A DNA stretch of 21,040 nt from assembly GCA_002372855.1 (NCBI GenBank), contig DFIZ01000061.1, forward strand, positions 22,829-43,868. The letters are read 5' to 3'. Position 1 is the first letter of the stretch. The number at the start of each line of letters is the position of its first letter. Shown in pieces: positions 1 through 6,900 of this stretch. Origin of the DNA: Bacteroidales bacterium UBA3684. GTDB taxonomy: Bacteria; Bacteroidota; Bacteroidia; Bacteroidales; P3. The notes beneath the pieces were generated by a model. That model made no database searches, had not been told where the DNA came from, and saw only the letters and a program-made list of their open reading frames with translations. A program made the position numbers and the translations under genes.

Positions 1-24
1 GTTAAGAGTTATGAGTTAAGAGTT
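1..24. repeat. 10-bp direct repeat at window edge
   Basis: The decamer GTTAAGAGTT occurs at 1-10 and again at 15-24, separated by ATGA. It lies directly upstream of the first promoter and may be the end of a longer low-complexity intergenic array cut by the window edge. No function is assigned. Confidence 0.5.
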
Positions 25-28
25 TTTT

Positions 29-60
29 TTTGGTCATGTCGAATTTATTTTGTATTTTTG
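29..60 (+). promoter_or_regulatory. Bacteroidota-type promoter upstream of riboswitch 1
   Basis: A TTTG -33 element (29-32) is followed after 20 nt by TATTTTTG (53-60), which fits the Bacteroidota sigma-ABfr -7 consensus TAnnTTTG. Transcription should start within about 10 nt, just ahead of the cobalamin aptamer. The same arrangement recurs before the second riboswitch with a 19-nt spacer, supporting both calls. Confidence 0.8.
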
Positions 61-65
61 CCGCC

Positions 66-230
66 GTTTTGGTCACCCGCGTGGGTGTGAAAAGGGAAGC
101 CGGTGCGAGTCCGGCGCAGTCCCGCTGCTGTAAGCTCGAGAGTTTGAGGCCCAATCTGTTACGTCACTGTGCGCCGCCATAGGCGCATGGGAAGACAGGG
201 CCGAAAGGAGCAAGCCAGAAGACCTGCCAA
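66..230 (+). ncRNA. Cobalamin (B12) riboswitch aptamer, copy 1
   Basis: The cobalamin riboswitch family (Rfam RF00174) is recognised from its core in order: a GGTCACC-like 5' strand (71-77), the AGGGAAGCCGGTGCGAGTCC core (93-112), GCAGTCCCGCTGCTGTAA (116-133), a CACTG...ATGGGAAGACAGGG segment enclosing a TGCGCC/GGCGCA hairpin, and the B12 box AGCCAGAAGACCTGCC (213-228). A short CC-GAAA-GG hairpin precedes the B12 box. It lies in the 5' leader of the 2018-residue T9SS protein. The family normally represses its gene when adenosyl- or methylcobalamin binds, so expression should rise when B12 is scarce. Copy 2 differs at only a handful of positions. Confidence 0.96.
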
Positions 231-292
231 AATCGATAAAAATATCCGGAATGCTTTCGAGGAAAGGCCTGCCGATAGAGAAAAGACGATAA

Positions 293-326
293 CCTTTTTG
301 CCCAGATGAGGGCAAAAGTGTTTTTT
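293..326 (+). terminator. Intrinsic terminator in leader 1 (riboswitch expression platform)
   Basis: TTTTGCCC (296-303) pairs with GGGCAAAA (310-317) around a 6-nt loop, followed by GTG and six T residues (321-326). It lies between aptamer 1 and the start codon, where a transcriptional expression platform is expected. An AAAGG run at 263-267 can pair with CCTTT (293-297), overlapping the terminator's 5' arm, and could act as an antiterminator. Switching by premature termination is inferred. The remaining leader (327-442) shows no other structure I can support. Confidence 0.7.
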
Positions 327-442
327 CCGATTGTTGCTGTTGCATTTTTCCCTGCATTGTTTTTTCCCCGGATACTGGACGAGTGCTGAGTGTTTGATTT
401 TGATGAAAAACATTTTATTCAACTAATAAAAAAGTATCTGAA

Positions 443-3400
443 ATGCTAAAAAAATTACTAACAATTGGTCTTGGCCTGCTCCTGTGGACAGGAGCGAGGG
501 GTCAGGCAACAATCAATGAGAACGATGTGCAGTTCTGGGTTGGTTCCGGCCCGAACAGCACGCTGGTATGCATTGGCTGGGACGATGCGTCGGCATCGTA
601 CACACCCACTGTCGTTGTGTGGGGTGTGCACTGGAACGGGAGCATCCATTTGATAGATGCGCTGGATTCGATAGCCACCTATGATGAACGATTCACTTAT
701 GTTTTCGGTGCGTCGGGCTTTCTGAGTTCGGTGAGTTACAGCGATCCCGATGCCGGTCTGGAGCTGACGCCATCGGGTTTCAACTGCAACAATTACGGTG
801 CGGGTTACGGCAGCGGTACGCTGGGGTCGACATGGCTGAGGATCAGCACGTCGACATGCAGTAATTATACTTTCACGGGCATCACAAATGTTGTGTATGC
901 TTCCGATCCCGATGCGGTGTTTTCCTGTCCCAAGGTGCAGGCTGTCAGTGTGTCCTCCATCACGGAGAACGGTGCGACGGTCGATATTGTCGACACGGCC
1001 AATGTGGACAATTACACGGTGATGCTTTATGCCGGCGACGTGCTGGTTGACAGCGTGGTGGTCTACAACCATACTGTTGCCTATAACACCCTCTCTGCCA
1101 ACACGGGGTATACGGTGAAGGTATTCTCCAACTGTCCGGACGGAACCCAGACGGGTGCCCGCACTGCCTCCTTCCGCACGCCATGTGTGACCATTGCCCA
1201 CGCGAGCCTGCCGTGGAGCGAGGATTTCCAGTCGTACGACGGTTTGTCCTATTCCTCCTCCTCGGTGTCCTTTGCCAGTCAGGTGTTCTGCTGGGATTTG
1301 AAGAACGCCTACAATGCGTCCGACCCTTATATCAACAGTTCGACGTCGGTGAATGCTGCCGGTGGCAAGTGCCTGTACGTCAGCAGCCGTGTGTCGAATC
1401 CCACGATTCTTGTGTTGCCTCCGTTTGAGGATGGTCCCGAGGCACTGCAGCTGAGTTTCGATGTGCTGTCCACCTACCGCCATGGGTTTGAGGTGGGTGT
1501 TATGTCCGATGTTGCGGTCGACAGCACGTTCACTCCTGTCGCCACCTGTCTGCCCGACGGCGAGGGGTGGACGCATTACGATGTGTCTTTTGCCGGTTTT
1601 GCGGAGGGCAGGCTGGCGCTGCGGTCGAACGACAACGGACCCGCCTATCTGGACAATGTGACGGTAGGCGTGTTGCCTTCGTGTGTGCGGCCTTCGCAGG
1701 TGCTGGTTTCGGATGTTACTTCGTCGTCGGCGGAGCTGACGATTGTCGACCCCAACGGGACGAACCACTACATGGTGTACGCCGCGGGCGACAGTGTGGA
1801 GGTTTACGGCAACAGTTACACTCTGAGCGATTTGCAGCCCAATATGCGCTATGAGGTGAGCGTGCGCACGCTCTGTGCCGACACGACCACGGGTGTCACC
1901 GAGACGGCTTTCCGCACGGCCTGCGGCATTGTCGCGATTCCCTATCACGAGGATTTCAACCAGTTTGTCGATGTGAGCAACGGGTTCGGGTATGCGGTGG
2001 CGGACAGCACGCTTCCCTGCTGGGGTTTCCTGAAGGGGCGTTCGTTGGACCGCCTGGAGGTTTTTCCGCGTTCGCAGAGCGCCACCTACGGTTACGGCGA
2101 GGAGGGCTACACGATGCGCATTTATGGCAATTACAGTGATTCGCGCGACGTTGTGGTGCTGCCCGAATTTGACCAGGAGATCAGCAACCTTGAGATTAGT
2201 TTTGTAGCTCGTCCGTCGGAGAATGGTAATTCTGGAGGCATGTTGCAGGTGGGCTATGTCACCAATGCCGCTGACAGTAGTTCGTTTGTCAGCGTGGCTG
2301 ACTATGCGAGTTCGCAGTTTGCCAACGGCTTTGACTTCTGCACTGGGATTTTCGCCGACGCCCCTGCGGGTTCCCGCATTGCGTTGCGCTATTTGCCTTC
2401 CGGGGGATCGGCCAAATCGTGGTATGTCGACGAGATTGATGTACACGCGATGCCTGCGTGTGTGCGCGCCCAAGGCATCAGTGTGGACAACAACACTACT
2501 GAAGGGTTCACGCTGCATGTCGCCGACCCCACGTCGGTGAACCATTACCGATACTATGTTGCTGCGGGCGGTGATGTGGTTGACAGCGCAGACTTCTATG
2601 ATTCCGTTTTTGTTGTCACGGGGCTTATGGCATCGACGGACTATGAGCTGCAGGTGGTTTCGGTCTGTGGCGACGGTACTCTTACGCTGCCGCGCACGAT
2701 GTCTGTGGCTACGCTCTGCGCTCCCGTCGCGCAGCTTCCTTTCGAGGAGGGCTTTGAGGGTTGGACGGCCACTCAGTCGCAGGGTATGAACCGCTGCTGG
2801 AACCGTCTGTACATGAATTCTTCCAGCAACCTTGTGTCCAATAACTATCCCTACTGTGTCACAGGTTCGGCCAATGCATACGAGGGGTTCAAATCGCTCA
2901 AGATGTATTCAAAAGGCACTTCTAATGGTATCAAAGAGTACAGCGTGGTGTACCTGCCTGCATTCGAGGAGAATGTTTCATCGCTGAAGGTGGGTTTCAA
3001 TTATAAATATGGAGGCACGACATACAATATCAACAAAGTGAAGGTGGCTGTGGGCATCAGCGACAGTGTTGGCGATACCGCCACTTTCACGCGTCTGGCC
3101 ACCCTTGTTCCCACGGTTGTTGGCTGGAACGAGATGGAGGTGGAACTCAGCGGTTACACAGGCGGCGGCCGCCGCATAGCTATCATGCAGGCCAGCACGG
3201 GCACCACGGCCATCACCGGTTATATCGACAACCTGACGGTTGATACAATCAGCAGCTGCAACCGCCCGACAACGGTGACGGCTGACAGCGTCGGCGCCTA
3301 CGGTGCCACCCTGGCATGGACCGACCCCAGCGAGGCAGGCACGTACATGCTCCGCTGGAGCGATGGCGTCAATGCCGACAGCATCACGCTCACGGGTGTC

Positions 3401-6400
3401 ACGACCTATGTCCTCACGGATCTTGTGCCCAGCACGACCTACACGGTTGATGTCCGCAGCATTTGTTGGGGCACCCCCACCAATGCCCGCAGTGTGAGTT
3501 TTACCACCCTGTGCGCCCCCATGCCGCTGCCGTGGGAAATGAATTTCGACAACATCACCAATGTCTCGCAACTTTCGTCCTGCTGGAATCGCTATTCCGG
3601 CCGCTACAACGACACTGCCTCCTCCTCCTTGACCTCCACCACCAGCGGTTGGACTCGCTCCACTACCGCCTTCGGCGGCTCGTCGCATCTGAAGGTGAAT
3701 ATCTATGGTACCAGTTGCAAGTATTGGCTTGTAACGCCCGAGATCAGCCTCAGCGAGGAGGCTACACTGACATTCGATTACATGTTGACCGATTACAACA
3801 ACAGCGATGCCCCCGACACGGCTGTGTCCGGCTTTGCCGACGACCGCTTTGTCGTCCTGGCCACCACAGACGGCGAGAGTTGGACGCCTTTGGCCAAGTG
3901 GGGTAGTGACACGGCTCGCGACGACTATTCGCTTTCTACCGTGACAAATACCGTCTCGCAGGCCTCAATATCCCTCGCAGCCTTTACCGGGCAGAATGTC
4001 CGTCTGGCTTTCTACGGCGAAAGTACTGTTGACGGCACCGACAACGACCTCCGTATCGACAACCTGCTTGTTTCGGCTACCGTACAGGATACTACTACTC
4101 CCGGCGACACCACCATTGTCAATCCTCCAGATTCCGAGGTCTTTACTATGGACAGTCTTCGTTACTGGATCGGCAATGGTCCGGACAGTGCTATGTTCGT
4201 TGTCCAGTTTGACGAGGATGAGGTGGCCCTTGCCTGGGGTATTCTTTTCGATGCCGAGGAGGACTGGATTACCATCAATGATGTCCTCGACACCGTGGCG
4301 GCTCACGATTCGCGCTTTAGCTACAGCGCCAGTCATCACATGAGTGGATATACCATGCTCAACAGTATTGCATACAACGACAGCACGCTCCACCTCACGT
4401 CGGACAACCACTCGGTCAACTCTGTGCAGTTCAACGGCGAGTTTGTTGACGGAGACGAGATGGAAGACTACTGGCTTGAGGAGAATGGCGACCGTATTGA
4501 CATTTCCACAGGAGGATACTTCAGCATGACGAATATCATAGCCGTGCTGCCTCCCGTTGCTCCGGCCGACACCACGGAGACCCCTGTGGACCCGGTGGAG
4601 GACACACTTTGCAGCACTGTCTATGCGTTGCCGTATGCTACCGACTTCTCGGGTTACGTGGACAATCAGGCTATTCGTCCTCACATGTCCGGTGCTGTGT
4701 TGCCTGAATGCTGGGCGGTGTTCAACAACGGTACACTGCGTTATGCCTATGCCCCCAATGGCACCACGTCCACCTATTTTGGTGGCATTGGTTATTCTAC
4801 CAGCACCAATAGTTTCGGTGCCATTGCGGCCGACGATGCCTTCATGGCTCTTATCGGAAGCCAGATTTATACCGGCGACGATGCCGAGTATATTGCCGCT
4901 GTAAACGCAGTGGGCACTCGTCGCTATGCGGTGTTGCCTCTTTTCGACCATCCGCTCTCGCAAACGGTTCTCTCCTTCGACCACCGTACTAGCGGTACGG
5001 GTGCACGACTCGTTGTGGGATACATCCTCGCCGACACCTCTTCTTTTGTCGGTATCGACACAATGGCCGCCGACAACCGTGTGCTCCATCACGACACCGT
5101 TCGCTTCAACCAGCATGAAGACATGCCCGCCAATGCCCGTCTGGCCTTCCTGTGGGATGTCACCGGCAGCACCAGCAGCATGACTGGCCCTGGATATCGG
5201 TATTGCGGTATCGACAACCTCTCGGTGACCGTTGCCGCCGTTGATACCACTACGCCGGTTGACACCACCGTTGCGACGCCCACCGACGCCACCATTGCCT
5301 TCTCCGATATTCTTTATTGGGTGGGTTCCGGCACCGATAGCGCCGTCTTCATCGTCAACTATGCCCAGCCTGATACCGCTTTCGCCTGGGGCTACCTCTT
5401 CAATGGCTCCACTACGGCCGAGACCATGGTCGGCGACATTTCCGCTGCCGATCCTCGTCTCGAGGTTTCGGGTTCGCCTTCCATGGGTGGCGACATCCGT
5501 TTTGCCCTTGAGAGTGGTGACACCCTCGGTCTCTCGCCAGTGGGTGAACTGGGATATAACTTCTGGTGGACAAACCTCAACGGGGTCAGTGCCGATGCCG
5601 GAGCCGGCACGACAATCCATAATGGCGATGTCTTCAAATATGGCGACTTGAACTCCGCCATTGGCTGGGACCTTATGGGAAGCTACTTTATGCAGGAAGC
5701 CTGGGTGAAAGTGCCCACGCCTGTCAGTGTGCCCGATACCACCTCTGCTCCCACCGACACTACCGAGACCTTCGTCGAAGCCACCATCGCCGCCAGTGAC
5801 ATTCTCTTCTGGGTGGGCGAAGGCTCGAACGAGGTGGTGATGGCCGTCAACTGGGCGGACACCGCCCTTGCTTGGGGCTACCGCTTCGACCTCCACGCCA
5901 CTGTGGCCGACATGATGAATGCCATCGCAGAGGCCGACCCGCGCTTCAGCTACGTTGGCAGCGGTTTCATCTCCGACATTCTCTACATAGATACCGCCGC
6001 CGGTATGACCGACACCCTGCGTATCACCCCCGGCAGCTATTGGAGCAGCACAAACAACGGTGTGATGGATATGGGTATGGGGCAGCCCCTCAGCAATGGC
6101 GACTTTGAGAAGTGGGCTGATGGGTCTACCGGTATCCTCGTTGACAGCACTTGGGTTGAGGATTATGGTGGATATTGGAATTATATCTACGTTTATCCCA
6201 TGGCTATCCATCCCGTCACCGTGCCCGACACTACGATTCATGAGCCTGTCGAGCCTGTAGGAATCGGCGAGGTTGATGCCGACATTGTCCTCTCTGTCTG
6301 GCCCAATCCTGCCACAGAGCGCATCCATGTAGAGGTTTCCGATGCCGTCGAGGCTCGGCTCTTCGACCTCACCGGCCGTCTGGTGGGTTCCTATCATCTC

Positions 6401-6499
6401 CAGCAGGGGACCAACATGGTTGACATTTCCGGCCTCAATGAGGGTGTCTATATGCTCCGTGTCAACGGCATTACCTGTAAAATCGTTAGAAAGCGTTGA
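443..6499 (+). CDS. Giant multidomain T9SS-secreted protein under B12 riboswitch control
   Basis: This 2018-residue protein has a signal peptide (1 to about 21) and a C-terminal T9SS type A sorting domain (about 1944-2018; WPNPA, then GVYMLRV and a basic tail), so it should cross the outer membrane and be surface-bound or released. Between them are four copies of an unnamed domain of about 140-150 residues (about 24-162, 1233-1372, 1616-1766, 1780-1928). Five jelly-roll modules resembling the cleaved-adhesin/choice-of-anchor J family start near Cys248, Cys494, 759, 1024 and 1390, each with an aromatic/acidic motif such as PWSEDF. Fn3-like modules fall after the first, second and third jelly rolls and after domain copy 1. 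Asp/Thr/Pro-rich linkers separate the C-terminal domains. The ATG at 443 gives an intact signal peptide after an A-rich leader. The riboswitch implies a role in B12 shortage, such as ligand capture or adhesion. The exact function is unknown. Confidence 0.93.
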   Translation: MLKKLLTIGLGLLLWTGARGQATINENDVQFWVGSGPNSTLVCIGWDDASASYTPTVVVWGVHWNGSIHLIDALDSIATYDERFTYVFGASGFLSSVSYSDPDAGLELTPSGFNCNNYGAGYGSGTLGSTWLRISTSTCSNYTFTGITNVVYASDPDAVFSCPKVQAVSVSSITENGATVDIVDTANVDNYTVMLYAGDVLVDSVVVYNHTVAYNTLSANTGYTVKVFSNCPDGTQTGARTASFRTPCVTIAHASLPWSEDFQSYDGLSYSSSSVSFASQVFCWDLKNAYNASDPYINSSTSVNAAGGKCLYVSSRVSNPTILVLPPFEDGPEALQLSFDVLSTYRHGFEVGVMSDVAVDSTFTPVATCLPDGEGWTHYDVSFAGFAEGRLALRSNDNGPAYLDNVTVGVLPSCVRPSQVLVSDVTSSSAELTIVDPNGTNHYMVYAAGDSVEVYGNSYTLSDLQPNMRYEVSVRTLCADTTTGVTETAFRTACGIVAIPYHEDFNQFVDVSNGFGYAVADSTLPCWGFLKGRSLDRLEVFPRSQSATYGYGEEGYTMRIYGNYSDSRDVVVLPEFDQEISNLEISFVARPSENGNSGGMLQVGYVTNAADSSSFVSVADYASSQFANGFDFCTGIFADAPAGSRIALRYLPSGGSAKSWYVDEIDVHAMPACVRAQGISVDNNTTEGFTLHVADPTSVNHYRYYVAAGGDVVDSADFYDSVFVVTGLMASTDYELQVVSVCGDGTLTLPRTMSVATLCAPVAQLPFEEGFEGWTATQSQGMNRCWNRLYMNSSSNLVSNNYPYCVTGSANAYEGFKSLKMYSKGTSNGIKEYSVVYLPAFEENVSSLKVGFNYKYGGTTYNINKVKVAVGISDSVGDTATFTRLATLVPTVVGWNEMEVELSGYTGGGRRIAIMQASTGTTAITGYIDNLTVDTISSCNRPTTVTADSVGAYGATLAWTDPSEAGTYMLRWSDGVNADSITLTGVTTYVLTDLVPSTTYTVDVRSICWGTPTNARSVSFTTLCAPMPLPWEMNFDNITNVSQLSSCWNRYSGRYNDTASSSLTSTTSGWTRSTTAFGGSSHLKVNIYGTSCKYWLVTPEISLSEEATLTFDYMLTDYNNSDAPDTAVSGFADDRFVVLATTDGESWTPLAKWGSDTARDDYSLSTVTNTVSQASISLAAFTGQNVRLAFYGESTVDGTDNDLRIDNLLVSATVQDTTTPGDTTIVNPPDSEVFTMDSLRYWIGNGPDSAMFVVQFDEDEVALAWGILFDAEEDWITINDVLDTVAAHDSRFSYSASHHMSGYTMLNSIAYNDSTLHLTSDNHSVNSVQFNGEFVDGDEMEDYWLEENGDRIDISTGGYFSMTNIIAVLPPVAPADTTETPVDPVEDTLCSTVYALPYATDFSGYVDNQAIRPHMSGAVLPECWAVFNNGTLRYAYAPNGTTSTYFGGIGYSTSTNSFGAIAADDAFMALIGSQIYTGDDAEYIAAVNAVGTRRYAVLPLFDHPLSQTVLSFDHRTSGTGARLVVGYILADTSSFVGIDTMAADNRVLHHDTVRFNQHEDMPANARLAFLWDVTGSTSSMTGPGYRYCGIDNLSVTVAAVDTTTPVDTTVATPTDATIAFSDILYWVGSGTDSAVFIVNYAQPDTAFAWGYLFNGSTTAETMVGDISAADPRLEVSGSPSMGGDIRFALESGDTLGLSPVGELGYNFWWTNLNGVSADAGAGTTIHNGDVFKYGDLNSAIGWDLMGSYFMQEAWVKVPTPVSVPDTTSAPTDTTETFVEATIAASDILFWVGEGSNEVVMAVNWADTALAWGYRFDLHATVADMMNAIAEADPRFSYVGSGFISDILYIDTAAGMTDTLRITPGSYWSSTNNGVMDMGMGQPLSNGDFEKWADGSTGILVDSTWVEDYGGYWNYIYVYPMAIHPVTVPDTTIHEPVEPVGIGEVDADIVLSVWPNPATERIHVEVSDAVEARLFDLTGRLVGSYHLQQGTNMVDISGLNEGVYMLRVNGITCKIVRKR

Positions 6500-6519
6500 C
6501 GCTCATCTGCTAAGATTCT

Positions 6520-6551
6520 AAAAAAAGAAGCCTTCGGGCTTCTTTTTTTTT
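6520..6551 (+). terminator. Rho-independent terminator after the 2018-aa gene
   Basis: AAGAAGCC (6525-6532) and GGCTTCTT (6537-6544) form an 8-bp stem closed by a TTCG tetraloop. A upstream A tract and a T run through 6551 flank it. It lies 20 nt past the stop codon. Its T run ends inside the TTTG -33 element of the next promoter, so terminator and promoter share bases. Confidence 0.93.
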
Positions 6552-6579
6552 GTCATGTCGGTTTTATTTTGTATTTTTG
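6549..6579 (+). promoter_or_regulatory. Bacteroidota-type promoter upstream of riboswitch 2
   Basis: TTTG (6549-6552), a 19-nt spacer and TATTTTTG (6572-6579) match the Bacteroidota consensus. Flanking bases (GTCATGTCG, then TTTTATTTTG) match the promoter before riboswitch 1 apart from minor changes and one deleted spacer base, so the two are a duplication. The -33 element is formed by the T tract of the preceding terminator. Confidence 0.8.
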
Positions 6580-6585
6580 CAGCCG

Positions 6586-6750
6586 GTTTTGGTCACCCGC
6601 GTGGGTGTGAAAAGGGAAGCCGGTGCGAGTCCGGCGCAGTCCCGCTGCTGTAAGCTCGAGAGTTTGAGGTCCAATCTGTTACGTCACTGTGCGCCGCCAT
6701 AGGCGCATGGGAAGACAGGGCCTCGGGGAGCAAGCCAGAAGACCTGCCAA
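6586..6750 (+). ncRNA. Cobalamin (B12) riboswitch aptamer, copy 2
   Basis: It has the same ordered core as copy 1, offset by 6520 nt: GGTCACC at 6591, AGGGAAGCCGGTGCGAGTCC at 6613, CCCGCTGCTGTAA at 6641 and the B12 box AGCCAGAAGACCTGCC at 6733-6748. Differences I see are one C/T change (GGCCC versus GGTCC) and the hairpin before the B12 box, whose GAAA loop is TCGG here while the flanking CC/GG stem is kept. A loop change with a conserved stem suggests selection for structure. It sits in the leader of the 560-residue T9SS gene and the operon partner behind it. Confidence 0.96.
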
Positions 6751-6829
6751 AGCAACGAAAAATCGGTATCGCTTTTCGAGGAAGAAGCATCCGGTGACAG
6801 AAGATTTGCTTCAGGCGCAGGTCTTTTTT
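6740..6829 (+). promoter_or_regulatory. Putative expression platform of riboswitch 2
   Basis: The 3' half of the B12 box, AGACCTGC (6740-6747), is perfectly complementary to GCAGGTCT (6817-6824), which runs into a T tract ending at 6829. An inner hairpin GAAGCA (6784-6789) / TGCTTC (6807-6812) would shorten the loop. This looks like a terminator competing with the closed aptamer. Which state terminates cannot be settled by eye. The rest of the leader to 6900 is A/T-rich with no further element I can support. Confidence 0.45.
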
Positions 6830-6900
6830 CCCCGAAAATTTTTTTGCGTTGCCGATATTGAGATTGGAATTATTAACAAACAAATAAAAACAATATCAAT

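Noticed and set aside
73..357. Minus-strand frame of 94 codons over riboswitch 1, with a similar-looking partner at 6593-6883, resembling a conserved small-protein pair.
   Set aside because: The shared C-terminal part is simply the antisense of the duplicated aptamer. Conservation is explained by RNA structure and there is no start signal.
458..2545. Minus-strand frame of 695 codons opposite the 2018-aa gene, and similar ones at 3965-6397 and 6913-9111.
   Set aside because: They mirror the coding strand's codon bias and have no domain, signal peptide or start context.
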